From an uncultured Clostridia bacterium (GTDB lineage: Bacteria > Bacillota > Clostridia > Christensenellales > UBA1242), in assembly GCA_944384405.1 (NCBI GenBank), contig CALWTH010000041.1, forward strand, positions 1 through 64,000: a DNA stretch of 64,000 bases, in the 5' to 3' direction. The notes beneath the pieces were generated by a model. It ran no database searches and had not been told where the DNA came from. It saw only the letters and a list, made by a program, of their open reading frames with translations. Each line of letters opens with the position of its first letter. The stretch's first letter is position 1. Both the position numbers and the translations under genes were made by a program. Below are positions 47,570 through 55,039 of this stretch, in pieces.

Positions 47570-48850
47570 TTAGTTTAATGTGTTTGAATTTGTGAGAAGT
47601 GTGAGAAGTTTTTGCATAAGAATATCATTTTGAATATATGCAATATTTCTTTCACCAAGATTTTTCTTGTATTCATCAAGTGACTTGCCGTACTTTTGTG
47701 CTGTTTCAGCAAGTTTTTCATCGAGTTCTTTTTCTGTGACATCAAGTTTTTCTTGTTTTACTATTGTTTCAAGCACAAGCCTTGTCTTGACAACTTCTTT
47801 TGCCTGTTCTCTGCGTTCTTCTCTTAATTCTTCTTCTGTGACATTGGCTTGTTTTAAATAATCTTCAAGTTTGAAGCCTTGATAACTTAATCTCATTGAA
47901 AAGTCTTGAATAAAACTATCTAGTTGGCGTTCAACAAGCACATCTGGAATATTGACTTCGCTTGACTTAACAATTGTTTCAATGACGTTGTTTTCATCTT
48001 CGCGTTTAAGTCTTGCTGCCAAATTTTCTTCAAGATGTTTTCTTATGTCTGCCTTGTAGTCTGCAAGTGTTTCAAACTCAGAAACATTTGATGCAAACTC
48101 ATCGTCAAGTGGTGGAAGAGTTTTTTCTTCAACTTTTTTGACTGTTACATCAAAAATTGCGTCCTTGCCTTTAAGCTCTTCACTGAAATAGTCGACTGGG
48201 AATGTAACTTTAACATCTTTTTTGTCGCCTTTTTTTAGCCCAACAAGTTGGTCCTCGAAGCCTTCAATAAATGTATGAGAACCGAGTTTAAGTCTGTAAT
48301 CTTGTGCAGAGCCACCTTCAAAAGCTTTTTGGTCGGTGTAGCCTGTGAAGTCAATCACAACATAGTCGCCGTCTTTGCTTTCACGGTCAACTTCAACATA
48401 TCTTGCTTGGCGCTCACGTGATTGATTGAGTTCTTTTTCAACTTCTTCATCGCTTACGCTTCCTGTTGCTTTTTTGATTGTAAGGCCTTTATACTGACCA
48501 AGTTTAACCTCTGGCATTGATTGAACTTCTGCAATAATAACTATTCCGTCTTCATCAAATTTGTCAATTTTTATTTCTGGATTTGAAACTGGTTCAATGC
48601 TTTTGTCACTAGCAAGAGCGTCAGCATATTCATGAGCAAACAAATGATCAAGAGCGTCATCATAAAAAACCGATTCGCCGTAGTTCTTTTCAATTATTGC
48701 ACGGGGAGCTTTGCCCTTTCTGAACCCTTCAATGTTGAACTTCTCTTTGTTTTCTTCATATGCGTGGTCAACAAACTTTTCCCAAGTTTGTTTGTCCGCA
48801 GTAATTGTAATTTGATATTTGTTGTTTTCTAATTTTTTAATTGTGTACAT
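47570..48850 (-). CDS. tig: Trigger factor
   Basis: A 426-residue ribosome-associated chaperone and prolyl isomerase. The N-terminal ribosome-binding domain carries the signature GFRKGKAPRAIIEKNYG (about residues 41-57). The FKBP-type PPIase domain is at about 150-240 (DYVVIDFTGY, LGSHTFIEGFEDQLVGLKKG) and the rest is the helical substrate cradle. First gene of tig-clpP-clpX. AAGGAG with a nine-base spacer precedes the ATG. Confidence 0.97.
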   Translation of the reverse strand: MYTIKKLENNKYQITITADKQTWEKFVDHAYEENKEKFNIEGFRKGKAPRAIIEKNYGESVFYDDALDHLFAHEYADALASDKSIEPVSNPEIKIDKFDEDGIVIIAEVQSMPEVKLGQYKGLTIKKATGSVSDEEVEKELNQSRERQARYVEVDRESKDGDYVVIDFTGYTDQKAFEGGSAQDYRLKLGSHTFIEGFEDQLVGLKKGDKKDVKVTFPVDYFSEELKGKDAIFDVTVKKVEEKTLPPLDDEFASNVSEFETLADYKADIRKHLEENLAARLKREDENNVIETIVKSSEVNIPDVLVERQLDSFIQDFSMRLSYQGFKLEDYLKQANVTEEELREERREQAKEVVKTRLVLETIVKQEKLDVTEKELDEKLAETAQKYGKSLDEYKKNLGERNIAYIQNDILMQKLLTLLTNSNTLN

Positions 48851-48883
48851 TTTAAATTTTTCTCCTTAATGTTTTGTCAGTAG

Positions 48884-48936
48884 ATTATAACACATAGTGC
48901 TTTAATTCCAAAATTTTTCGCACTAAAATATTTTAG
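48884..48936 (-). promoter_or_regulatory. Promoter of tig and upstream palindrome
   Basis: On the minus strand TTGGAA, 16 bases, TATAAT. Just upstream of the -35 box is a perfect 14-base palindrome CTAAAATATTTTAG (48,923-48,936), a possible binding site. Confidence 0.55.
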
Positions 48937-49007
48937 CACACAAAAAATTTATTTAACAAGAACAAAATGTCTAACTTTGTTAAATTTTTGGTGCTTATAA
49001 AGAAATG

Positions 49008-49028
49008 CACAAGTCGAAACTTGTGCAA
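49008..49028 (-). terminator. Terminator of the small membrane-protein gene
   Basis: GCACAAGT, four bases, ACTTGTGC. On the minus strand it follows the 85-residue gene; the T-tract is weak (ATTTCTTTAT). Confidence 0.55.
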
Positions 49029-49047
49029 AACTTTTTTATTGGCTTTA

Positions 49048-49305
49048 TTACCTAAGTATAATAAGCAATACAACGACCACAACTGCTGCGACATAGGCAA
49101 CCCACCACCAAACGTTACGCTTGTTTTTAACGAAGTAGAAGGCATAAACCATTGTGACTATGTATGCAATACACTCGCCAACCATTTGAAGTGCAGTTAC
49201 GGCACTAGCACTTACATCGACCAGAGCCAAAATTTTTGCTATGAGCAGTGCAATAGCAACTACCACGATACCGATGAAAGCTAGCATATTCATAAACTTT
49301 TTCAT
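49048..49305 (-). CDS. Small membrane protein, 85 residues
   Basis: Three predicted membrane helices (about residues 6-26, 34-57, 65-84: WWWVAYVAAVVVVVLLIIL) joined by short loops, one with KNKRN. I do not recognise the family. The ATG follows AAGG at short distance. It stands alone between rluD and tig. Confidence 0.65.
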   Translation of the reverse strand: MKKFMNMLAFIGIVVVAIALLIAKILALVDVSASAVTALQMVGECIAYIVTMVYAFYFVKNKRNVWWWVAYVAAVVVVVLLIILR

Positions 49306-49369
49306 AATACCTTGTCATCTCCTTTATTATTACGTCATATAGTATATTAATTTTATTAAAAATTTGCAA

Positions 49370-50278
49370 CTAATTTTTTTGTTTTTCCAAAATTTCAAGT
49401 ACGTTTTTGAAATAGTCAGGTAGGTCACATGTCAGTGTTATTCGCTTTTTGGTCGTTGGCTGAGTGAATTCAATTTTGTAGGCATGAAGAAGTTGTCCCG
49501 ACAAATTGAACTTTGACTTTTTGCCATAAACTTCATCGCCAACAACTGGGTGATGAATATAGCTTGCATGAACGCGTATTTGGTGGGTTCTGCCCGTCTT
49601 TAAATCAAATTCCACCAAAGTGTAACCATTGTACCTTTTCAAAACTTTATAGTTAGTTATTGCAACCTTGCCCTCGCCTTCAGGACACACTGCCATCTTT
49701 TTTCTGTCTTTTTTACTTCGTGCAATGTTTGTGGTTATTGTTCCATAGTCTTCCTTAAAAGTCCCATCACAAAGTGCAATATAACACCTTTTACATAACT
49801 TTTCTTGAATTTGCTTTGAAAGGTTGACGTGTGCAAAATCATTTTTTGCAATAATCAAAAGCCCTGATGTGTTTTTATCAAGTCTATGAACAATACCAGG
49901 GCGAACAACACCATTTATTGTGCTAAGATTTTTTATATGATACAAAAGTGCGTTTACAAGTGTGTGATTTTCATTTCCACAGGCTGGGTGAACAACAAGT
50001 CCTTGCGGTTTGTTTATCACCACCAAGTCATCATCTTCATAAACAATATCAATGTCTATGTCCTCTGGTGACAAATCAAGTTTTTTCTCTGGAAGATTTG
50101 TGTATTCTACCTCATCACCAGCACAAACTTTATATCCACACTTTGTCACAACTTTTCCGTTTACTTTCACTAAGCTATCATCAATCATCTTTTGAACGTG
50201 CGAGCGTGTGACGTCTTTAATCTCATTTTGCAAAAACACATCAAGCCTAACGTTTCCTTCATTAACTATCACTTTCAT
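49370..50278 (-). CDS. rluD: RluA/RluD-family 23S rRNA pseudouridine synthase
   Basis: A 302-residue pseudouridine synthase. An N-terminal S4 RNA-binding domain (RLDVFLQNEIKDVTRSHVQK, about residues 7-60) precedes the catalytic domain with the motif HRLDKNTSGLLIIAK (about 130-145, Asp catalytic) and VEFDLKTGRTHQIRVH (about 225). Next to lspA, a very common Firmicute arrangement. Its ATG overlaps the lspA stop by four bases. The exact RluD/RluC-type specificity cannot be told from sequence alone. Confidence 0.93.
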   Translation of the reverse strand: MKVIVNEGNVRLDVFLQNEIKDVTRSHVQKMIDDSLVKVNGKVVTKCGYKVCAGDEVEYTNLPEKKLDLSPEDIDIDIVYEDDDLVVINKPQGLVVHPACGNENHTLVNALLYHIKNLSTINGVVRPGIVHRLDKNTSGLLIIAKNDFAHVNLSKQIQEKLCKRCYIALCDGTFKEDYGTITTNIARSKKDRKKMAVCPEGEGKVAITNYKVLKRYNGYTLVEFDLKTGRTHQIRVHASYIHHPVVGDEVYGKKSKFNLSGQLLHAYKIEFTQPTTKKRITLTCDLPDYFKNVLEILEKQKN

Positions 50279-50787
50279 TTTTTTTTCACCGCTTTTTTCT
50301 TGCGTTTTTTGAACTCAAATAAGTTGTCAAAAAACAATAAGTAAACTAAAAACATAATTACGCCAATAGTTAGACAAGCATCGGCAATGTTGAATGTGAA
50401 ACTGAAAAAACTGAATTTAATAAAATCTCGGACATACCCAAGAAAAATTCTGTCAATCAAATTGCCAATTGCCCCGCCCAAAATTAGCCCAATACTTACG
50501 CAATAATATATGCTTTTGTTTTTGTGAAAATAGTTATACAAAATAATGAGCGCAACCATAACTATGGACAAGACAATCAAAAGTGTTGTTTGCCCGCCCA
50601 AAATTCCATACGCTGCACCTGTGTTGTGTATTGAAAAAAATCCAAAAAATCCATCAATTATTACGATGTCAAATCCGTCAGTTATTATCTTGAAAAACAA
50701 ATCCCAAAATAAACACACCAAAACAACAAGCGTTGTTATGATGCCATATCGTATTTTATAAAAAAATGGTTTGTTTAAAAATTTCAT
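50275..50787 (-). CDS. lspA: Lipoprotein signal peptidase
   Basis: A 170-residue membrane aspartyl peptidase cutting lipoprotein signal peptides after lipidation; the lipoproteins in this window are its likely clients. Four membrane helices. The catalytic aspartates lie in the conserved C (LIDRIFLGYVRDFIKF) and D (FNIADACLTIG) boxes; HNTGAAYG is also typical. The lysine-rich tail (KKRKKKAVKKK) is long. I chose the ATG at 50,787, which overlaps the sepF stop by one base (TGATG) and has GGAG six bases before it, rather than the frame starting 18 bases earlier. Confidence 0.95.
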   Translation of the reverse strand: MKFLNKPFFYKIRYGIITTLVVLVCLFWDLFFKIITDGFDIVIIDGFFGFFSIHNTGAAYGILGGQTTLLIVLSIVMVALIILYNYFHKNKSIYYCVSIGLILGGAIGNLIDRIFLGYVRDFIKFSFFSFTFNIADACLTIGVIMFLVYLLFFDNLFEFKKRKKKAVKKK

Positions 50788-51146
50788 CAATTCTCCAAAT
50801 GACAAAATAAAAATGTTTGATCATCACTTTGTTTTATTTTTCCGCCAAGAGCATACACAGCTCCACAAAAAAAGTCAAGCGACCTTGTGCGTTCTTTTTC
50901 GTCTATACTATTTATGTCCACCAAGACATCTTCGCCATCTCTAAATCTATCAACAAGTTGTTGCACTTCAATCTGAGATGATGGCTGATAAAGTGTTGGC
51001 TGTGGCTTTATGCTCTTCAAATCATACTCAGCAACCTGAGTTTTTTGCTTTAACTGTGGCTTTATATCGTCAGTCTGTTTTGTCTTTGTCTTTTTCTTTT
51101 CCCCTTCAAAACCAAGCGTTTTGAAAAGACCGTTTAATAGTCCCAT
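50787..51146 (-). CDS. sepF: Cell division protein SepF
   Basis: A 119-residue SepF that links FtsZ to the membrane. The N-terminal amphipathic helix (MGLLNGLFKTLGF) is the membrane anchor, followed by a charged linker and the SepF core (about residues 52-119: YQPSSQIEVQQLVDRFRDGE, DFFCGAVYALGGKI). The core has the conserved glycines. It lies between marR and lspA with GAGG upstream and is part of the argS-marR-sepF-lspA-rluD run. Confidence 0.9.
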   Translation of the reverse strand: MGLLNGLFKTLGFEGEKKKTKTKQTDDIKPQLKQKTQVAEYDLKSIKPQPTLYQPSSQIEVQQLVDRFRDGEDVLVDINSIDEKERTRSLDFFCGAVYALGGKIKQSDDQTFLFCHLEN

Positions 51147-51155
51147 AATTTCCTC

Positions 51156-51566
51156 TTATATAAGTTTTTTTGAAATGTTTGCAAGCAAAGTTAACTCGTT
51201 TTGTGTAATGTCTTTTAAATGTGTTTTTTTGAATTTATTTATAACGCCCAAAATTACTTTAAAAACACTTTCACCTTCTTGTGTTATTGCTATTTTATAT
51301 TTTTTTATTCTACTTCCAATTTTTTCAATATATTCATGTTTTTTTAATGTTTTTATTACCCTTGTTGTTATTGCCTTGTCGTTATCAATAAACACATTTA
51401 AATCTTTTATTGTAAGTGGTCCTTGCACTTTTAAAGCCATTAAATACACGGCGTGTTGCACTGTTATTTTGTATGGTTTTAATTTTAAATTTATTTCTTC
51501 ATTTAAATTTTTAAATAATTTTCTATAAATTAAAAATATATCGCATATTTTTTGTGAAACTAACAT
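51156..51566 (-). CDS. MarR-family transcriptional regulator
   Basis: A 136-residue dimeric winged-helix repressor of the MarR type: dimerisation helix at the N-terminus, then YKITVQHAVYLMALKVQGPL and a wing region DKAITTRVIKTLKKHEYIEK, followed by GSRIKKYKIAITQEG. Ligand unknown. It is ten bases upstream of sepF and 16 bases downstream of argS, an unusual place for a MarR repressor. Confidence 0.82.
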   Translation of the reverse strand: MLVSQKICDIFLIYRKLFKNLNEEINLKLKPYKITVQHAVYLMALKVQGPLTIKDLNVFIDNDKAITTRVIKTLKKHEYIEKIGSRIKKYKIAITQEGESVFKVILGVINKFKKTHLKDITQNELTLLANISKKLI

Positions 51567-51581
51567 TTTTTCTCCGATTTT

Positions 51582-53321
51582 TTACATTTTTTCAAGCGTA
51601 TTTATTGCGAGCAAATCCATACATTTTTGTAACATATTTTTTGTGAATTTTGTAAGCATAATTTTTGTATGTTTTTTTGTACTGTCCTTTTCGTAAATTA
51701 TACTTGACTTTCCATAAAAAGTATTAAATTCATTTGCAAGAGAATATGCATAGTCACACAAAAATGAAGGTGCATTCTTTTCATATGCACTTGCGACTGA
51801 GTCTGTGAACTTTATTAGGCAAAGTGCAAGTCTTCTATCTTCATCTGACAAAGTAAATTTTGCATCACAGTCATCAGCTTTTGCAAGCACTGAATTAGCC
51901 CTTGTTATTGTGTACAAAATATATGGTCCTGTCTTGCCCTCAAATGAGCAAAATTTGTCAACATCAAATACAAGGTCTTTTGTCCTAAGCACAGATAAAT
52001 CAGCAAATTTAAGTGCAGAGATTGCAACAACTTTTGAAATGTTTTCAATCTCGGTATCTAAGTAATCAGGCTTAGACTGCTTAACTTTTTCAAGTGCTTT
52101 GTCCACAACCATTTGCATAAGGTCGTCAAGTCCCATCGCCTTGCCGTCACGTGTTTTGTATGGCTTGCCGTCTGGCCCGTTCATTGTTCCAAAGCCAACA
52201 AACTGCAAATCTATGTCTTTTTTCAAAATGTTTATTTTTTTAACACATCTAAACACCTGAACGAAGTGAAGTTCTTGCCTGTTGTCAACAACATACAATA
52301 TCTTATCAACACCAAACTCCCTGTCACGCTGGACAATGGTCGCAAGTTCTGTCGTGCTGTAAAGAGCAGAGCCTGCCGAGTTTAATAGCATAAATGGTGG
52401 TATCTCAGCCTTGTCACCTTCTCGTGCAACATCAACAATTGTTGCACCGTCACTTACACGCGAATAGCCATTTTTTATGACATAGTCAACCACTTCGTCT
52501 TGATAGTTTTTGCTATCACTTTCACCAAGCCAAAGGTCAAAGTGTGCATTGAGCTTGTCATAATCTTGTTTAATAGATTTTTTTGAAACTTCAATAATTT
52601 GTTTCCAAAGAGCAACATATCCACGCCTACCTTGTTGAAGGTCATAAGTTATCTTTTTGACTTTTTCATGCAAAACTTCGTCAGTTTTTGCCCTTTGACT
52701 TATGTTTGGATACATGACTTTAAGCTCGTCCATTGTAAATGGTGGCTGGCTCGGATATTCCCCTGTGTAACTTTTATCAAAGTAAACAAGATTAGGATTT
52801 TTCTCCCAAACGGCATAGATTACCATACCCATTTGCAGTCCCCAGTCGCCAAGGTGAACATCTCCTATACAATCATCGCCCATGTATTTTGCAATACGCT
52901 TTATACTTTCGCCAATGTCTGCCGAACGAAGGTGCCCAACATGGAGTGGCTTTGCACAGTTTGCTCCACCATAGTCAATAAGCACTTTTTTACCTGTTGG
53001 CTTTCTTGCATCTGCAACATCTATTAAATACTCTTGCAAGTACTTAGCAAGATATTCGCCATCAATAAAAAAATTTATGTAGCCTGGGCTAGCAACTGTG
53101 ATATTTGTGATTATTCCTTCGCCGTCAATATGTGCAACAACATCGTTTGCGATAACCAAAGGAGATTTGTGATACTTCTTTGCAAGAAGTAGTGGAGTTT
53201 GACACTGAAAATCTCCAAAATTTGCAATTGCACACTCCCCAATAGTCACATCGTCGTCATAGCCAGAGTCACGAAACGCCTTCAAAAAAATTTGTTTAAG
53301 TGTTGTGTTTAATAATTCCAT
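51582..53321 (-). CDS. argS: Arginyl-tRNA synthetase
   Basis: A 579-residue class I aminoacyl-tRNA synthetase charging tRNA-Arg. An N-terminal Add-1 domain precedes the catalytic domain; the HIGH motif appears as HVGHLRSADIG (about residues 127-137; family HxGHxR). As usual for ArgRS, a canonical KMSKS is not obvious. DALR-type anticodon domain at the C-terminus (TITRANSVLAK onward). The promoter lies only a few bases upstream, giving a very short leader with GAGG. Confidence 0.96.
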   Translation of the reverse strand: MELLNTTLKQIFLKAFRDSGYDDDVTIGECAIANFGDFQCQTPLLLAKKYHKSPLVIANDVVAHIDGEGIITNITVASPGYINFFIDGEYLAKYLQEYLIDVADARKPTGKKVLIDYGGANCAKPLHVGHLRSADIGESIKRIAKYMGDDCIGDVHLGDWGLQMGMVIYAVWEKNPNLVYFDKSYTGEYPSQPPFTMDELKVMYPNISQRAKTDEVLHEKVKKITYDLQQGRRGYVALWKQIIEVSKKSIKQDYDKLNAHFDLWLGESDSKNYQDEVVDYVIKNGYSRVSDGATIVDVAREGDKAEIPPFMLLNSAGSALYSTTELATIVQRDREFGVDKILYVVDNRQELHFVQVFRCVKKINILKKDIDLQFVGFGTMNGPDGKPYKTRDGKAMGLDDLMQMVVDKALEKVKQSKPDYLDTEIENISKVVAISALKFADLSVLRTKDLVFDVDKFCSFEGKTGPYILYTITRANSVLAKADDCDAKFTLSDEDRRLALCLIKFTDSVASAYEKNAPSFLCDYAYSLANEFNTFYGKSSIIYEKDSTKKHTKIMLTKFTKNMLQKCMDLLAINTLEKM

Positions 53322-53335
53322 AAAAGCCTCACTAA

Positions 53336-53364
53336 ATATTACAATACCACGGTCCGTTTGTCAA
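53336..53364 (-). promoter_or_regulatory. Promoter of argS
   Basis: On the minus strand TTGACA, 17 bases, TAATAT. The -10 box ends about 14 bases before the ATG, so the leader is some 8 bases and just contains GAGG. Confidence 0.75.
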
Positions 53365-53397
53365 ATTGTAGATAGACATAAAATGAAAATTAAATAG

Positions 53398-53426
53398 TTG
53401 ACATACCAAACAATTTTTGATAGTAT
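53398..53426 (+). promoter_or_regulatory. Promoter of tRNA-Leu(TAG)
   Basis: TTGACA, 17 bases, TAGTAT, 17 bases before the mature tRNA. Confidence 0.7.
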
Positions 53427-53443
53427 AATAAAGATTGACATAT

Positions 53444-53526
53444 GCGGATGTGGCGAAATTGGCAGACGCGCAGGACTTAGGATCCTGTGGGCAACCGTGG
53501 GGGTTCAAGTCCCTTCATCCGCACCA
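53444..53526 (+). tRNA. tRNA-Leu(TAG)
   Basis: Acceptor arms GCGGATG/CATCCGC with encoded CCA. Anticodon stem CAGGA/TCCTG encloses CTTAGGA, anticodon TAG. Long variable arm (TGGGCAACCGTGG). Confidence 0.93.
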
Positions 53527-53692
53527 AAAAAGCCGGGCCGTGTGGCGAAGCTATTTATATGAATGTGACGAATCTCTGCGTCTGCCATGGGGCCCCCGAA
53601 AAGTATTACAACTTTTTGGGGAGAGGAGAAACCGAGCGAAAAACGAAAATTTGCGACAGCAAATTGAAGTCCAAAGCGAGAGTTTCGACGAA

Positions 53693-53754
53693 GACGCGCA
53701 GGACTTAGGATCCTGTGGGCAACCGTGGGGGTTCAAGTCCCTTCATCCGCACCA
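53693..53754 (+). pseudogene. tRNA-Leu(TAG) 3' fragment, first copy
   Basis: 62 bases from GACGCGCAGG to CCA, identical to the intact tRNA 53,465-53,526. The 5' acceptor strand and D-stem are missing. Confidence 0.85.
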
Positions 53755-53920
53755 GAAAAGCCGAGCCATGTGGCGAGGCTTTTTTTATGAGTGTGACGAA
53801 TCTCAGCGTCTGCCATGGGGCCCCCGAAAAGTATTACAACTTTTTGGGGAGAGGAGAAACCAAGCGAAAAACGAAAATTTGCGACAGCAAATTGAAGTCC
53901 AAAGCGAGAGTTTCGACGAA

Positions 53921-53982
53921 GACGCGCAGGACTTAGGATCCTGTGGGCAACCGTGGGGGTTCAAGTCCCTTCATCCGCACCA
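53921..53982 (+). pseudogene. tRNA-Leu(TAG) 3' fragment, second copy
   Basis: Identical 62-base copy, 228 bases after the first. Confidence 0.85.
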
Positions 53983-53984
53983 AA

Positions 53985-54233
53985 AAATCACCAAAAAGCT
54001 ACGAAATACTTTGTTTACTGCCAAGCCAAGATATGGATTTTATACAAAAGAAATGCACTGCATTTCTTCCCCTAAGTCACGGCAAAATCGCCAACGAAGA
54101 GCGATTTTCGTTTGGTCGGTGTAAAGGGGCAAAAACAAACATTATGCAAAACTTTTGCGAAACATTCGCAAAAGTGTGCCGATTAGTGCAGTTTTTGCCC
54201 CAAGACTCGTCTTTCTTGCTTTTTGGTGATTTT
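53985..54233 (-). repeat. Structured intergenic repeat, copy 4 (nested hairpins)
   Basis: Outer arms AAAAAATCACCAAAAAGC and GCTTTTTGGTGATTTTTT are perfect complements 249 bases apart. Inside are three more perfect hairpins: AAGAAATGCA/TGCATTTCTT, AAAATCGC/GCGATTTT, and GGGGCAAAAAC/GTTTTTGCCCC, the last enclosing ACTTTTGCGAA/TTCGCAAAAGT. On the minus strand the box GGCAGTAAACAAAGTAT stands near the 3' end. No coding potential that I can support. Confidence 0.8.
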
Positions 54234-54245
54234 TTATTTGTAAAA

Positions 54246-54274
54246 GCTCGAGCCTTGCTCTCGAGTCTTTTTTT
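54246..54274. terminator. Terminator-like hairpin CTCGAG
   Basis: CTCGAG, seven bases, CTCGAG then TCTTTTTTT on the plus strand. Read on the minus strand it begins like copy 1 (A-run, GACTCGAGAGCAAGGCTCG), so it may be the detached 5' end of copy 4. The following 54,275-54,454 shows no feature. Confidence 0.6.
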
Positions 54275-54454
54275 GTGTTTTTTTATACTTAACAAATACA
54301 ATTTTTTGGTACTGAGCTAACCATTCCATGGGTTAAAGGGTTAGTAAGTTTAAACTTCTTTAATATATATGATAATTTTTTACATAAACTTATTTAATTA
54401 AAAAAAATCAGAGCCGCTATTTAAATGCTCCGAAAATTATAAAAATTTTGTTTT

Positions 54455-54530
54455 TGGTGGCTCACTCGGGATTCGAACCCGAGACCCCTTGATTAAAAGT
54501 CAAGTGCTCTACCAGCTGAGCTAGTGAACC
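54455..54530 (-). tRNA. tRNA-Lys(TTT)
   Basis: Acceptor arms GGTTCAC/GTGAGCC with encoded CCA. Anticodon stem CTTGA/TCAAG encloses CTTTTAA, anticodon TTT. First of three tRNAs on the minus strand by coordinate; the transcript would run Gln-Gln-Lys. Confidence 0.94.
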
Positions 54531-54535
54531 ATATT

Positions 54536-54610
54536 TGGCTGGGGTGGCAGGATTTGAACCTACGCATGCGAGAGTCAAAGTCTCGTGCCTTACCACTTGG
54601 CTACACCCCA
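54536..54610 (-). tRNA. tRNA-Gln(TTG)
   Basis: TGGGGTG acceptor paired with CACCCCA, encoded CCA. Anticodon loop CTTTGAC between GAGA and TCTC, anticodon TTG. Five bases from tRNA-Lys. Confidence 0.94.
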
Positions 54611-54697
54611 ACGTCGATGTACATTATATATAACTTGATCAAAAAAGTAAAGACTTTTTTTGACAAATTTTACATAATTTTATTTTTGCCTTTAAAA

Positions 54698-54772
54698 TGG
54701 CTGGGGTAGTAGGATTCGAACCTACGGATGTTGGAGTCAGAGTCCAATGCCTTACCGCTTGGCGATACCCCA
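54698..54772 (-). tRNA. tRNA-Gln(CTG)
   Basis: TGGGGTA acceptor paired with TACCCCA, encoded CCA. Anticodon loop CTCTGAC between TTGGA and TCCAA, anticodon CTG. It is 87 bases upstream of the other glutamine tRNA. Confidence 0.93.
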
Positions 54773-54884
54773 CCAAAATTAAACCTTAACCATTTAAGAC
54801 TATCAAAATTAAAAATAAAAGTCAACAGTTTAAACTCATTTTAATTTTAAAAATTTATGTACTCTTTTTAAGATAAAAGAAACA

Positions 54885-54965
54885 ACTGCCCACCATGGCA
54901 GTAAACAAAGTATCACGCCGTTTTTTGCCAGTCTGTTATGTCTATATGTTGGGCTACTGCACCCC
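54885..54965 (+). repeat. Structured intergenic repeat, partial copy 5
   Basis: CTGCC/GGCAG hairpin followed by the box GGCAGTAAACAAAGTATCACG. The upstream half of the element (AAGGCTCG, long stem) is missing. The region 54,773-54,986 otherwise shows no gene. Confidence 0.6.
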
Positions 54966-54986
54966 CACCATGTCACATCTCGTGTG

Positions 54987-55015
54987 TTGACACCTATTGA
55001 CTTGTATGTTAAAAT
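54987..55015 (+). promoter_or_regulatory. Promoter of the metallophosphoesterase operon
   Basis: TTGACA, 17 bases, TAAAAT, followed by about 24 bases and AGGAGG before the ATG at 55,040. Confidence 0.8.
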
Positions 55016-55039
55016 AAAAACGTAATTTAAGGAGGAAAA

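Larger units (their letters stand above)
53527..53982 (+). repeat. Two tandem 228-bp units: hairpin module plus tRNA-Leu 3' copy
   Basis: Unit 1 is 53,527-53,754, unit 2 is 53,755-53,982, nearly identical. Each begins AAAAGCCG..CC, then GTGTGGCGA/GGC, TGTGACGAATCTC, the inverted D-arm piece GCGTCTGCCATGG, the GGGGCCCCC box, the hairpin CGAAAAGT..ACTTTTTGGGG, GAGAGGAGAAAC, the hairpin AATTTGC/GCAAATT, and TTTCGACGAA, and ends in 62 bases identical to the tRNA-Leu(TAG) from D-loop to CCA. Any long reading frame across this region is an artefact of the tandem duplication. Confidence 0.88.

Noticed and set aside
48967..49284. A 105-codon plus-strand frame opposite the small membrane-protein gene
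   Set aside because: The minus-strand frame gives three clean membrane helices with a plausible start; the plus-strand frame is cysteine/asparagine-rich and unsupported.
53322..53443. T-box leader before argS
   Set aside because: The promoter is directly upstream of the start codon and leaves a leader of only about 8 bases.
53435..54124. A 229-codon open frame with three near-identical internal repeats
   Set aside because: It runs through the tRNA-Leu gene and the tandem 228-bp units; 228 is divisible by three, so the frame survives duplication. It is not a protein gene.
53985..54233. Integron attC site or cassette array
   Set aside because: The conserved box GCAGTAAACAAAG does not fit the RYYYAAC/GTTRRRY core sites, there is no integrase, and the stems do not have the attC layout.
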